The position numbers and the translations under genes were made by a program. The notes beneath the pieces are model-generated. The model made no database searches. It saw only the letters and a list, made by a program, of their open reading frames with translations, and was not told the origin of the DNA. Below are positions 1-6,881 of a DNA stretch of 14,278 bases, in pieces (the stretch's first letter is position 1; every line of letters begins with the position of its first letter). Origin of the DNA: JANYCG01 sp031418395 (GTDB lineage: Bacteria; Pseudomonadota; Gammaproteobacteria; Burkholderiales; Burkholderiaceae_C). The stretch lies in assembly GCA_031418395.1 (NCBI GenBank), contig JANOXL010000185.1, forward strand, positions 1 through 14,278. Direction: 5' to 3'.

Positions 1-163
1 TCAGGCTTTTGGCGGACTTCATCACGGCCGTTTCCCAGCGCTGGTTCACCAGGCCGGCCACGCGCTCGTTGCCCACGCGGTAAGCGTTGACGACGTTTTT
101 GGCCGTGTTGCCGTAGGTTTCGATCAAATCTTTAGTGACAGTGGACAGGTTTTGTGAGGTCAT
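1..163 (-). CDS. Phasin-like protein, N-terminal part (cut by left window edge)
   Basis: The first 54 codons are visible; the rest lies left of the window. The start is ATG (complement of 161-163), with AGGAAA about 5 nt upstream, which fits the ribosome-binding site. The protein begins MTSQNLSTVTKDLIETYGNT and continues as an uncharged-to-amphipathic helix-rich chain with no signal peptide or membrane segment. This look (polar N-terminus, repeated helical TKDLIETYG / VNAYRVGNERVAG stretches) matches small phasin-like conserved proteins common in Comamonadaceae, which coat polyhydroxyalkanoate granules. The family call rests on memory of similar sequences, and only a third or so of the protein can be seen. 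It could equally be an uncharacterised conserved protein of that clade. Confidence 0.6.
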   Translation of the reverse strand, partial: MTSQNLSTVTKDLIETYGNTAKNVVNAYRVGNERVAGLVNQRWETAVMKSAKSL

Positions 164-222
164 GGTGCTGGTTTCCTTGTGGGTTGGGCGTTGTTGATAG
201 GCTCAATTTTCACCATTCCCCC

Positions 223-272
223 TAGGGCACACACCCTAAAAACTGCCTCTTTCCTAGAGCGGCGCGTCTAGG
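223..272 (-). promoter_or_regulatory. Two short inverted repeats upstream of the phasin-like gene
   Basis: The intergenic region between the phasin-like gene and the Bug gene holds TAGGG-CACACA-CCCTA (223-238) and CCTAGA-N8-TCTAGG (253-272), both perfect within their arms. They lie 60 to 110 bp upstream of the phasin-like start, where an operator could act. The two share a CCTAG core. No regulator can be named from the sequence. Confidence 0.3.
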
Positions 273-313
273 TCATCCTATTTCCGGCTTCGAATCGGCA
301 GCCCGGTCCCGTC

Positions 314-1312
314 TCAGCTCGCTACAAAACCAGTCGCTTTGACAACCCGCGCCCACTGCGCCGAATCCTCCTTGATTTTGGCTGTGAGTTCGGCGCGGGT
401 GCCGCCCACCGGGTACATGCCCGCCGTGAGCAATTGCGAGCGCACCTCGCGGGATTGCACCGCTTTGTTGAACTCGAGGTGCAGGCGCTCCATCACGGCT
501 TTGGGCGTTTTGGCCGGTGCCAAATAGGAGAACCAGGCGCCTGCGCGTAGCGAGGGGAAGCCTTGCTCAATCATCGTTGGCACATCCGGCATGAAGGGCG
601 AACGCGTCGTGCCGCTGGTGGCGAGAATCTTCACTTTGCCACTATTGCGGTGCGCGATGCTGCCGCCCACGACGTCAAAAAATATCAAAATCTGGCCACC
701 CAGAATGTCTTGCCTGGCGCCAGTGGACCCCCGGTACGGCACGTGGATGGCTTTGATGCCCGCCGCTTCGTTGAGCATCTCGATCAAAAAGTGAGAAGGT
801 GTGCCCGCCCCATAAGACGCGATGGACGCCTTGGCCGGGTTGGCCTTGATCCATTCGATCAACTCCTTCAAATTGTTCGCAGGCACGCTGGGGTGAACGT
901 TCAGCGCCAACTCGAAGCGGGAAGCCAGCACGATGGGTTCGTAGTCTTTGATGGGGTCGAACTTGACGTCTTTGTAGGTGTGCGGATTCATCGTCAGCAT
1001 CGAGGCGGTGCCCAGCACCAGGGTGTGGCCATCGGGATCGGCAGCTTTTGCCGCTTCCATGGCGATGTTGCCATTTGCGCCGGATTTGTGGTCAAGAATC
1101 ACAGTGCCCAACGAGTCCTTCACGTACGCTGCAATGGCGCGGGTCAGCACGTCCATCGTGCCCCCGGCCGGCACCGGGATCAAGACACGGATCGGTTTGG
1201 TGGGAAAGGATTGTGCCGCCCCGGTTGAGGGCAAAGCCAGACTGCCCAGGCCAGCCGCGAGGGCGCCGAGGGTTTGTCTGCGGGTGGCAAGGGTGGTGGG
1301 TTTGGTTTTCAT
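314..1312 (-). CDS. Bug-family (TctC-like) periplasmic solute-binding protein
   Basis: 332 residues, the normal length for the family. Bug proteins bind carboxylates or other small organic acids in the periplasm, usually for tripartite tricarboxylate transporters. The N-terminus has a twin-arginine-like pattern (TRRQTLGALAAG, residues 10-21), a hydrophobic stretch and a likely cleavage site near GAAQS (31-35), so Tat or Sec export is expected. The mature start SFPTKPIRVLIPVPAGGTMD is the family hallmark, and YGAGTPSHF and IHVPYRGSTGARQDILGGQI are the other conserved blocks. The reading frame stays open 110 codons further upstream, but only the start at 1312 puts the signal peptide at the N-terminus. 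Its ribosome-binding site is weak (GGGGGAAG about 25 nt upstream). No membrane subunits lie nearby, which is typical for the many orphan Bug genes of Burkholderiales. The ligand cannot be predicted. Confidence 0.93.
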   Translation of the reverse strand: MKTKPTTLATRRQTLGALAAGLGSLALPSTGAAQSFPTKPIRVLIPVPAGGTMDVLTRAIAAYVKDSLGTVILDHKSGANGNIAMEAAKAADPDGHTLVLGTASMLTMNPHTYKDVKFDPIKDYEPIVLASRFELALNVHPSVPANNLKELIEWIKANPAKASIASYGAGTPSHFLIEMLNEAAGIKAIHVPYRGSTGARQDILGGQILIFFDVVGGSIAHRNSGKVKILATSGTTRSPFMPDVPTMIEQGFPSLRAGAWFSYLAPAKTPKAVMERLHLEFNKAVQSREVRSQLLTAGMYPVGGTRAELTAKIKEDSAQWARVVKATGFVAS

Positions 1313-1344
1313 GATGCGGCCATTTTTACCGAATCTTCCCCCTT

Positions 1345-1360
1345 GCGGCGCGCGCGCCGC
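1345..1360. promoter_or_regulatory. 16-bp perfect GC palindrome between divergent genes
   Basis: GCGGCGCGCGCGCCGC reads the same on both strands and sits between the divergent Bug gene (start 1312) and the ABM-domain gene (start 1406). TAAACT (1361-1366) directly follows and could serve as a -10 box for the plus-strand gene. It may be an operator or simply a CpG-rich run; no regulator is assigned. Confidence 0.25.
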
Positions 1361-1405
1361 TAAACTCTGTCTCTCTGGAAAACCCTTAAGCAGGAAAAAA
1401 CAAAC

Positions 1406-1714
1406 ATGATATTTGTCGTTGCCACCATCGAATTGAACCCCGGAACCCGCGCGTCGTTTCTGGCCGAATTCAAGAAAAACGTGCCACTGGTGCTGGCCGA
1501 AAACGGTTGCATCGCCTACGCCCCTGCGGTCGATGCCGAAACCGGCTTTCCCACGCAATTCAAGACCGGCCCCAACAGCGTGACAGTGATTGAGCAATGG
1601 GCGAGTGTGGACGCGCTCAAGGCCCATGCCGTCGCGCCGCACATGAAGACATACCGCATCGCAGTGAAGGATTTTGTGAAGAACCTTGAACTTCGCGTGT
1701 TCGATCCAGCGTGA
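1406..1714 (+). CDS. ABM-domain (antibiotic biosynthesis monooxygenase/YgiN-like) protein
   Basis: 102 residues forming a single small ferredoxin-like ABM domain. MIFVVATIELNPGTRASFLA is the usual first strand and helix, ENGCIAYAP the middle, SVTVIEQWASVDALKAH the conserved strand with the E-Q-W signature, and the C-terminus ends in a short strand (LELRVFDP). Relatives such as E. coli YgiN oxidise quinols without cofactors, others only bind small aromatics, and the substrate here is unknown. The start has AGGAAAA about 8 nt upstream. The stop codon overlaps the GTG of the DHH gene (GTGA), so the two are probably translationally coupled. The gene diverges from the Bug transporter gene across a 93-bp promoter region. 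Confidence 0.88.
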   Translation: MIFVVATIELNPGTRASFLAEFKKNVPLVLAENGCIAYAPAVDAETGFPTQFKTGPNSVTVIEQWASVDALKAHAVAPHMKTYRIAVKDFVKNLELRVFDPA

Positions 1715-2634
1715 GCCTGTTGCCCTTGGGCCTGTTGGCCCCGCCTCAGCTCGACGACCCGCGCCCCTTGGTGATCTACCACGGCGGTGGCTGCCCGGAT
1801 GGTTTTGCCGCAGCCTTGGCGGCCTGGTTTTTCTACGCCGGACGCGCCGAGTTTGTGGCGGCGGATCACGGTGACATTCATTCGGTGGACGACCTGCCCG
1901 ATGTGACGGGTCGCGCCGTGTACATCCTCGATTTTTCGTTTACCGAAGCGATATTGAAATTAATTGACGCACGCGCCGCGCGTTTAATGTTGCTTGACCA
2001 CCACCAAAGCGCTGCCGACGCGCTGGGTGGTTTCACCTGCCGTTGTGGCGCGCTGCATTTCGACATGAAGAAAAGTGGCGCGCGCCTGGCCTGGGAGTTT
2101 TTCCAGCCCAACCGCGCATTGCCAGACTTGGTGCGGTTTGTCGAAGACCGCGATCTGTGGGTTTGGCTGTACCCGCAAAGCGCGCCATTTTTGGCGGCGC
2201 TCGATATGGAGACGCAAGTCTTCCAGCGCTGGGCCGACATTGCCAATTTTGAGCCTGCCCAGATGGCGACGTTCTTGGCACGGGGCGAAGCCATGGACGA
2301 GAAGTTCAACAAACTGGCCGAACGCATTGCGGAGAGCGCCAAACCGGTCACCTTCAACGGCATTGAAGGGCTGATGGTCAACGCGCCCAATGTGTTCCAC
2401 AGCCTCCTGGGCAACGTGCTGAGCCAGAAGAGCGGCACCTTCGCCTTGATCTGGACGGTTCACAAGACTGGCGCCATCAAAGCTGGCTTGCGCTCCCAAA
2501 AAGGATTTGACTGCATCCCCCTGGCGCAAAGCATGGGCGGCGGTGGCCACCCGCAAGCCAGCGCGTTCCGCATGGAAGTGGATTTGCTGCCCGAGCTCCT
2601 GCGCGGCCGCCTGAACGCGCCGGTGACGCATTGA
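1711..2634 (+). CDS. DHH-family phosphoesterase
   Basis: 307 residues. Conserved metal-binding blocks of the DHH superfamily appear in order: GGGCPDGFAAALAAW (26-39, Asp30), ADHGD (51-55), YILDFSF (71-77, Asp74), and the name-giving LLDHHQS (94-100, Asp96-His97-His98). The C-terminal DHHA1-type motif is GGGGHPQASAF (276-286). Members hydrolyse phosphodiester or phosphoanhydride bonds (oligoribonucleotides, cyclic dinucleotides, polyphosphate) with Mn2+; this one is closest to stand-alone cytosolic DHH-DHHA1 phosphohydrolases, and the substrate is not known. The GTG start at 1711 overlaps the previous stop and gives a protein that begins 25 residues before the first motif. No other start in this region is better placed. 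No signal peptide is present. Confidence 0.9.
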   Translation: MSLLPLGLLAPPQLDDPRPLVIYHGGGCPDGFAAALAAWFFYAGRAEFVAADHGDIHSVDDLPDVTGRAVYILDFSFTEAILKLIDARAARLMLLDHHQSAADALGGFTCRCGALHFDMKKSGARLAWEFFQPNRALPDLVRFVEDRDLWVWLYPQSAPFLAALDMETQVFQRWADIANFEPAQMATFLARGEAMDEKFNKLAERIAESAKPVTFNGIEGLMVNAPNVFHSLLGNVLSQKSGTFALIWTVHKTGAIKAGLRSQKGFDCIPLAQSMGGGGHPQASAFRMEVDLLPELLRGRLNAPVTH

Positions 2635-2682
2635 CGCTGTGCATCCTGGATGTGCTCAGAAATTCGCCCGGAAAATGAATTT

Positions 2683-3621
2683 ATGAGCACATCCATCCAG
2701 TGGTTCCCGGGGCACATGCACACCACCCGCAAGGCAATTGCCGAGCGGGTCGGCGAGATTGATGTGGTCATGGAGTTGCTGGACGCGCGCCTGCCCGGCT
2801 CCAGCGCCAACCCGATGCTGGCCGCGCTGACCATTGGCAAACCGACGCTGAAAATCCTCAACAAGCAGGATTTGGCCGACACCCAACAAACCACGGCTTG
2901 GCTGGCGCATTACAACGCGCTGCCCGCCACGCAAGCCTTTGGTCTTGACGCCAGCGTGAGTGCGCCCGCACAGCAGCTTAGGCGAGCTTGCATGGCCCTG
3001 GCGCCCACGCGCGGCAGCATGAGCAAACCGATGCGGGTGCTGATTTGCGGTATCCCGAATGTCGGCAAATCGACCTTGATCAACACCTTGACCGGCAAAC
3101 GATCTGCCAAAACCGGCGACGAAGCGGGCGTGACGCGATTGACCCAGCGCATCACCCTGGCCGATGGCTTTTATCTCTTCGACACCCCCGGCGTTTTGTG
3201 GCCCAAAATTGCCATCGAAAACAGTGGCTACAACCTCGCCGCGAGTGGTGCGATTGGCAAAAACGCCTATGAAGAGGTCGATGTGGCGCTCGCTGTGTTG
3301 GCCTATGTGAAAACGCATTACGCCAGCTTGCTCGCCAAGCGCTACAAATTGCCCCATTCATCCGACACACCGGACATCGCCACCCTGCCAGAGGAAGACC
3401 TGCTCACCGTCATCGCGCGCCAACGCGCCGCCCTGCAGGCGGGCAACAAGGCCAACCTGCAAAAAGCCGCCGAGATCGTGATCCACGATTTCAGAAGTGG
3501 CGTCTTGGGACGCATCACCCTGGAGACACCTGCCGAGTTCGTGGCCTGGGAGGCCGCCGCCGCTGTTGTCGAAGCCGAGAAACTTGCCGTGAAAGCGGCG
3601 CGCAAAAAACCAGCGAAGTAG
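2683..3621 (+). CDS. rbgA: Ribosome biogenesis GTPase RbgA/YlqF
   Basis: 312 residues. This is a circularly permuted GTPase that helps late 50S subunit maturation. The permutation is visible: the G4 motif LNKQD (59-63) comes before the P-loop GIPNVGKST (123-131), then GVTR (149-152, G2 Thr) and DTPGVLWP (167-174, G3). The N-terminus SIQWFPGHMHTTRKAI is the classic YlqF start. After the GTPase domain comes the helical C-terminal domain, ending in a Lys/Arg/Ala tail (residues 299-312) suited to rRNA contact. I chose ATG 2683 over the in-frame ATG at 2650 because it has GGAAAA 8-10 nt upstream and gives the usual N-terminus. It follows the DHH gene by 48 bp, so co-transcription is likely. Confidence 0.95.
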   Translation: MSTSIQWFPGHMHTTRKAIAERVGEIDVVMELLDARLPGSSANPMLAALTIGKPTLKILNKQDLADTQQTTAWLAHYNALPATQAFGLDASVSAPAQQLRRACMALAPTRGSMSKPMRVLICGIPNVGKSTLINTLTGKRSAKTGDEAGVTRLTQRITLADGFYLFDTPGVLWPKIAIENSGYNLAASGAIGKNAYEEVDVALAVLAYVKTHYASLLAKRYKLPHSSDTPDIATLPEEDLLTVIARQRAALQAGNKANLQKAAEIVIHDFRSGVLGRITLETPAEFVAWEAAAAVVEAEKLAVKAARKKPAK

Positions 3622-3622
3622 A

Positions 3623-3649
3623 CCGCCCAAGCCCTGGGATCACGGGCGG
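3623..3649 (+). terminator. Weak stem-loop just after rbgA
   Basis: CCGCCC (3623-3628) and GGGCGG (3644-3649) can pair across a 15-nt loop starting two bases after the rbgA stop. There is no T-run, so factor-independent termination is doubtful. Confidence 0.25.
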
Positions 3650-3667
3650 CGAGCAATAAATCCGCGT

Positions 3668-3697
3668 TTCCCCAAAATTCTCTGCGGGAAGTACAAT
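3668..3697 (+). promoter_or_regulatory. Candidate sigma-70 promoter of infA
   Basis: TACAAT (3692-3697) is a good -10 box. A weaker TTCCCC (3668-3673) lies 18 bp upstream as -35. Transcription would begin near 3704, about 50 nt before the infA start. Found by eye only. Confidence 0.4.
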
Positions 3698-3703
3698 AGC
3701 CGG

Positions 3704-3720
3704 TTGCCTGAAGCAGGCAA
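3704..3720 (+). promoter_or_regulatory. 5'-end hairpin in the infA leader
   Basis: TTGCCTG-AAG-CAGGCAA is a perfect 7-bp stem with a 3-nt loop. If the promoter at 3668-3697 is right, this hairpin forms at the extreme 5' end of the infA mRNA, where such stems can shield a transcript from RNA decay. It ends 33 nt before the start codon and does not cover the ribosome-binding site. Confidence 0.4.
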
Positions 3721-3753
3721 ATTGCAGATTATTGTGAATTTTGGAGAATCGAT

Positions 3754-3999
3754 TTGGCCAAGGAAGAACTGATTGAAATGCGTGGCAAGGTCTCGGAGGT
3801 GCTGCCGGACTCGCGTTACCGCGTCACGCTGGAGAATGGCCACGTGCTGATTGCCTACTCGGGCGGCAAAATGCGCAAGAACCACATCCGCATCATCGCG
3901 GGTGACGACGTCTCGCTGGAAATGTCGCCTTATGACCTCTCCAAAGGCCGCATCATGTTCCGCCACATTGCGGGACGCAGCAGTTTTAACCAAAGCTGA
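3754..3999 (+). CDS. infA: Translation initiation factor IF-1
   Basis: 81 residues: MAKEELIEMRGKVSEVLPDS, then the OB-fold with RVTLENGHVLIAYSGGKMRK, HIRIIAGDDVSLEMSPYD and the closing KGRIMFRH. IF-1 occupies the A site of the 30S subunit and helps IF-2 and IF-3 in start selection. The start is TTG at 3754: GGAG (3743-3746) is 7 nt upstream, and the peptide then begins with the conserved MAKEE; the first in-frame ATG would delete eight conserved residues. The tail after RHI (AGRSSFNQS) makes it about nine residues longer than the 72-residue E. coli protein. Betaproteobacteria often have two infA copies, one in the ribosomal protein operon; this stand-alone gene is probably the second copy, which is an inference from context. 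Confidence 0.96.
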   Translation: MAKEELIEMRGKVSEVLPDSRYRVTLENGHVLIAYSGGKMRKNHIRIIAGDDVSLEMSPYDLSKGRIMFRHIAGRSSFNQS

Positions 4000-4095
4000 T
4001 CATCTTCATATCGAGCTGATTTTCGGGAAGATCTGCTTTCGGCACGCCAACTGCCCCAGCCCCCGAATCAACCCCGTTTCAACCAGAACCCTGCC

Positions 4096-5058
4096 GTGAC
4101 GACCCGCCCCGAGCCCGCTTTTGAGGTCTTGCCGCGCGACCTGTCGCCCTACAAAAAGGGCAATACCGGCATCGATTACGTCCACCGGTTTGAATCCGGC
4201 CAAGCGGGGCCCCACGTGTTGATCAACGCGCTGACACACGGGAATGAGTTCTGCGGCATGGTGGCCGCCACCCACCTGCTGGACACCGGCGTGCGGCCCA
4301 AAATCGGCACGCTCACTGTGAGTTTTTCGAACGTGGAGGCTTATGAAAGCTTCGATCCGTCCAATCCGTTTGAGAGCCGTCAGTTGGTGCACAACTTCAA
4401 CCGCATCTGGTCGAGCGCGTGGCTGGATGGCCCCGAGGACAGCCCCGAGCTGCGCCGCGCGCGCTTGATGCGGCCCGCTATCGCCGCAGCCGACCACATT
4501 CTTGACATTCATTCCACCAGCCAGGACGTGGTGCCATTTTGGGTGTACAAACCCTTCGCGCGCAATTCGGACGTGGCGCTGGCCATCGGCCAGCCTTCGG
4601 TGCATATGGTGATGCCCGGCGGCATGAGCTCCGGCGCGCCATTGATGGAGCACGGCGAACACGGCAAATCGCCCGAGCAGGGCAGCCGCAAAGGGGCTTC
4701 GATGGTGGTCGAGTGTGGCCAGCATTTCAAACGCGCCAGCAGCGATCTGGCCACGGCCGTCACGTTGGATTTTCTGGCGCACTTTGGCCTGATTGACCCG
4801 CGGATTGGCGTCGCTTCGACCCCCGCGAACAAACCCCAGCAAACCCGGCTCGAACTGTTGCACACCCACGTCATCAAAACTACGGACTTCGCCCATGTGC
4901 GACCTTTGCTGGGTTTTGAAGTGTTTGCCAAGGGCGAGTTGATCGCCACCGATGGCGCTGAAGAAATTCGCGCGCCCTGCGACCATTGCACGGTGATGAT
5001 GCCCGCTCGCACCGCCATCGTGGGCCGCGAAGGCCTGTACCTGACGCGACCGGTTTAA
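4096..5058 (+). CDS. Succinylglutamate desuccinylase/aspartoacylase-family zinc hydrolase
   Basis: 320 residues. The fold is that of zinc carboxypeptidase-like deacylases (AstE/aspartoacylase), which cleave acyl groups from amino acids. Visible key sites: THGNE (47-51; zinc ligands His48 and Glu51), NFNRIW (100-105; substrate-binding Arg103), DIHST (137-141; zinc ligand His139) and VVECGQH (204-210; catalytic Glu206). Full length with no signal peptide, so cytosolic. The start is GTG at 4096: upstream there is no other start codon in frame, and the next Met (residue 55) lies after the zinc ligands. No clear ribosome-binding site precedes it. The substrate cannot be decided: no arginine-succinyltransferase (ast) genes are adjacent, so a general N-acyl amino acid deacylase role is as likely as the AST pathway. 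Confidence 0.88.
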   Translation: MTTRPEPAFEVLPRDLSPYKKGNTGIDYVHRFESGQAGPHVLINALTHGNEFCGMVAATHLLDTGVRPKIGTLTVSFSNVEAYESFDPSNPFESRQLVHNFNRIWSSAWLDGPEDSPELRRARLMRPAIAAADHILDIHSTSQDVVPFWVYKPFARNSDVALAIGQPSVHMVMPGGMSSGAPLMEHGEHGKSPEQGSRKGASMVVECGQHFKRASSDLATAVTLDFLAHFGLIDPRIGVASTPANKPQQTRLELLHTHVIKTTDFAHVRPLLGFEVFAKGELIATDGAEEIRAPCDHCTVMMPARTAIVGREGLYLTRPV

Positions 5059-5201
5059 CCCGGCGCCGCGGAGCCGTCCGGCCCAGGCGCCTGGTGGTTT
5101 GGATTGGGCAGAAATTTGCAGCGGCAACACACCAGCTTTACGAAACCCCTTTACGATGTTGTTCGATTGAAGCCTTAACCACGAAATTTGGAAGGAAGGT
5201 T

Positions 5202-5498
5202 ATGAAAAACACGACTTGGGCCAAGCTAAGTGCGACCGCCATGGCGCTGGCGCTGTGGGGTGGCCTCAGCGCAAGCGCCTTTGCCACCGGTTTGGCCACT
5301 TGCGATTCAGGCCCCAAGAGCGGCTGGCAGCCGGTGGAAAAACTCGAACAAATGCTCAAAGAAAAGGGCTACGTGGTGCGCCGTGTCAAAGAAGACGGCG
5401 GCTGTTACGAGGTCTATGCTTTCAACGAAAAAGGTGAACGCGGCGAGTATTATTTTCACCCGGTGACCCTGGCGCCTGTGCCGACGAAATCACGCTAA
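5202..5498 (+). CDS. Small secreted PepSY-like protein
   Basis: 98 residues with a Sec signal peptide (Lys2/Lys8, hydrophobic core 10-22, AxA-type site near AFA, residues 26-28). The mature part has the PepSY-like pattern WQPVEKLEQMLKEKGYVV, then RRVKEDGGCYEVYAFNEKG and a final strand GEYYFHPVTLAPV. Two cysteines (34 and 68) could form a disulfide in the periplasm. ATG 5202 has GGAAGGAAGG directly upstream, a strong ribosome-binding site, and the frame upstream of it lacks protein character. The gene is followed after 33 bp by the cytochrome b561-type gene. PepSY-like proteins next to b-type cytochromes are frequent in proteobacteria, so the two probably act together in periplasmic or membrane redox chemistry; that link is inferred from neighbourhood only. 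Confidence 0.85.
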   Translation: MKNTTWAKLSATAMALALWGGLSASAFATGLATCDSGPKSGWQPVEKLEQMLKEKGYVVRRVKEDGGCYEVYAFNEKGERGEYYFHPVTLAPVPTKSR

Positions 5499-5531
5499 AT
5501 GTCAATTTAAATTGTGCCGGGCAATCAGCCA

Positions 5532-6062
5532 ATGCAAACCGTCTGGAGCCCGTGGCTGCGGTTCCTGCACTGGCTCCTGGCGCTGTCGATGATTGCCAGT
5601 TTTGTCACCCATGAAGGCGGCGGCAAATGGCATGAGTGGACAGGTTATGTCGCGCTGGCTGCTGCCTTGGTTCGCGTCGTTTTGGGGTTTGTGGGCGGCG
5701 GGAATTGGCGCTTTGCGCAATTTGTCCGCACCCTGCCTGCCACGTGGGCCTACGCCCGTCAGGTGATGAAGAAGACCGAGCCGCGTTACCTTGGCCACAA
5801 CCCCCTGGGCGGCTGGATGGTGCTGGCGCTCCTGGCTGACGCAGTGGCCACTGGCTTGACGGGCTGGCTGTACACCACCGATCGTTTCTTCGGCTACGAA
5901 TGGTTGGAGACCCTGCACAGCGTGCTCGGGTATGCCTTGATTCCGCTGCTGGCTGTGCATCTGGCGGGCGTCGTTTTCACCTCCATTCGGCATCGCGAAA
6001 ACCTGGTGACCGCGATGTTGCACGGCAAGAAAGCAGCGGCAGCGCCTACCGAAAAAGCCTGA
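5532..6062 (+). CDS. Cytochrome b561-type membrane protein
   Basis: 176 residues, four hydrophobic helices (about 10-26, 35-55, 93-114, 126-150). Candidate haem ligands are His13 (RFLHW), His34 (KWHEW), His129 (ETLHS) and His143 (LAVHL), giving two bis-His b haems as in cytochrome b561 and Ni/Fe-hydrogenase b-type subunits. GHNPLGG (88-94) is a typical signature. The protein shuttles electrons between quinol and a periplasmic partner. The frame also has GTG at 5514 (six residues longer); ATG 5532 is preferred because the helix-1 region then starts as in relatives, although neither has a good ribosome-binding site. It is likely co-transcribed with the PepSY-like gene. The C-terminus is a soluble Lys/Ala tail. 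Confidence 0.87.
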   Translation: MQTVWSPWLRFLHWLLALSMIASFVTHEGGGKWHEWTGYVALAAALVRVVLGFVGGGNWRFAQFVRTLPATWAYARQVMKKTEPRYLGHNPLGGWMVLALLADAVATGLTGWLYTTDRFFGYEWLETLHSVLGYALIPLLAVHLAGVVFTSIRHRENLVTAMLHGKKAAAAPTEKA

Positions 6063-6176
6063 TTTAGAAAAGGAATTACACATCATCAACGTCTTGTGGC
6101 TGCTTGACCCGCGTCGCTTCGAAATTCCGGGTAAATTCAGGCCCTCGACCAGATGCCCTCCCACCGTTGATTCGCC

Positions 6177-6881
6177 ATGTGTACCAACTACACCCCCACC
6201 GCACGCGACCGCTTCAAGGCAGCGCAGTTGGGTGTGGCGCACCTGCCTGCAACCGAGTGGCCTGCGGAGGTCTTTCCGGGTTATGAAGCGCCTATCGTGC
6301 GGCGAAGCGAAGTTCCCGCCCTGCAATGCGACATCGCCAAATTCGGCCTGATGCCGCGCTGGAGCCGCGACGGCGCGCACGCCGCTTCCATTGCCAAAGG
6401 CACCTACAACGCGCGCCATGAAACCGTGGCCGAAAAACCCAGCTTCCGCCACCCCTGGCGCGAGCGCCAATGGGCGCTGGTGCCCATGGAGCATTATTTC
6501 GACCCGAACTGGGAAGACGCGGCCCACAACGGTGGTCGCTCCGTGCGCTGGCGCATCCGCCGCGCCGATGGCGACCCGTTTGCCTGCGCCGCCTTGTGGG
6601 AGCAGTGGCGCGACCCGGTCACAGGCCAGCCGGTTTTAAGCTTCAGCCTGCTCACCGTCAACGCCGACGGCCACGCCCTGTGTGGCCGCCTGCACCGCCC
6701 CGGCGATGAAAAACGCATGCCAGTGATCATCGCGGCGAATGACTTTGACGCCTGGCTGAACGCCACGCCCGAAGAAGCGCGTCTTTTGATGCGGACCACG
6801 CCAGCAGCTGATCTGGCGGGAGAGCCTGCACCCAGGGTGATGAAGCCCCGAGTTGTTTCTAAAAATATTTCTCTATTTTGA
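6177..6881 (+). CDS. SRAP-domain (HMCES/YedK-type) abasic-site crosslinking protein
   Basis: 234 residues, the size of a complete SRAP protein. Met1 is followed by Cys2, which after Met removal forms a stable thiazolidine link with abasic sites in single-stranded DNA and so shields them. Other active-site residues visible are Asn78-Ala-Arg-His-Glu (78-82), Glu105 in LVPMEHYFDPNW, and His173 in LHRPGDEKRMPVII. This fits the Burkholderiales variant that begins MCTNYTPT. No SOS box was found upstream; the ribosome-binding site is weak. The last ten codons (VVSKNISLF plus stop) are AT-rich, unlike the rest of the gene, and lead straight into the AT-rich intergenic region. The tail ISLF resembles the end of a beta-clamp-binding motif. 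Confidence 0.93.
   Translation: MCTNYTPTARDRFKAAQLGVAHLPATEWPAEVFPGYEAPIVRRSEVPALQCDIAKFGLMPRWSRDGAHAASIAKGTYNARHETVAEKPSFRHPWRERQWALVPMEHYFDPNWEDAAHNGGRSVRWRIRRADGDPFACAALWEQWRDPVTGQPVLSFSLLTVNADGHALCGRLHRPGDEKRMPVIIAANDFDAWLNATPEEARLLMRTTPAADLAGEPAPRVMKPRVVSKNISLF

Noticed and set aside
563..1228. 221-codon open frame on the plus strand
   Set aside because: Antisense to the Bug-family gene, whose frame has the full set of family motifs.
4006..5130. 374-codon open frame on the minus strand
   Set aside because: It lies opposite the metallohydrolase gene, whose motifs are complete; the antisense translation is His/Arg/Gly/Ala-rich with no family features, as expected in GC-rich DNA.
5502..6527. 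341-codon open frame on the minus strand
   Set aside because: Runs antisense across two well-supported genes (b561-type cytochrome and SRAP).
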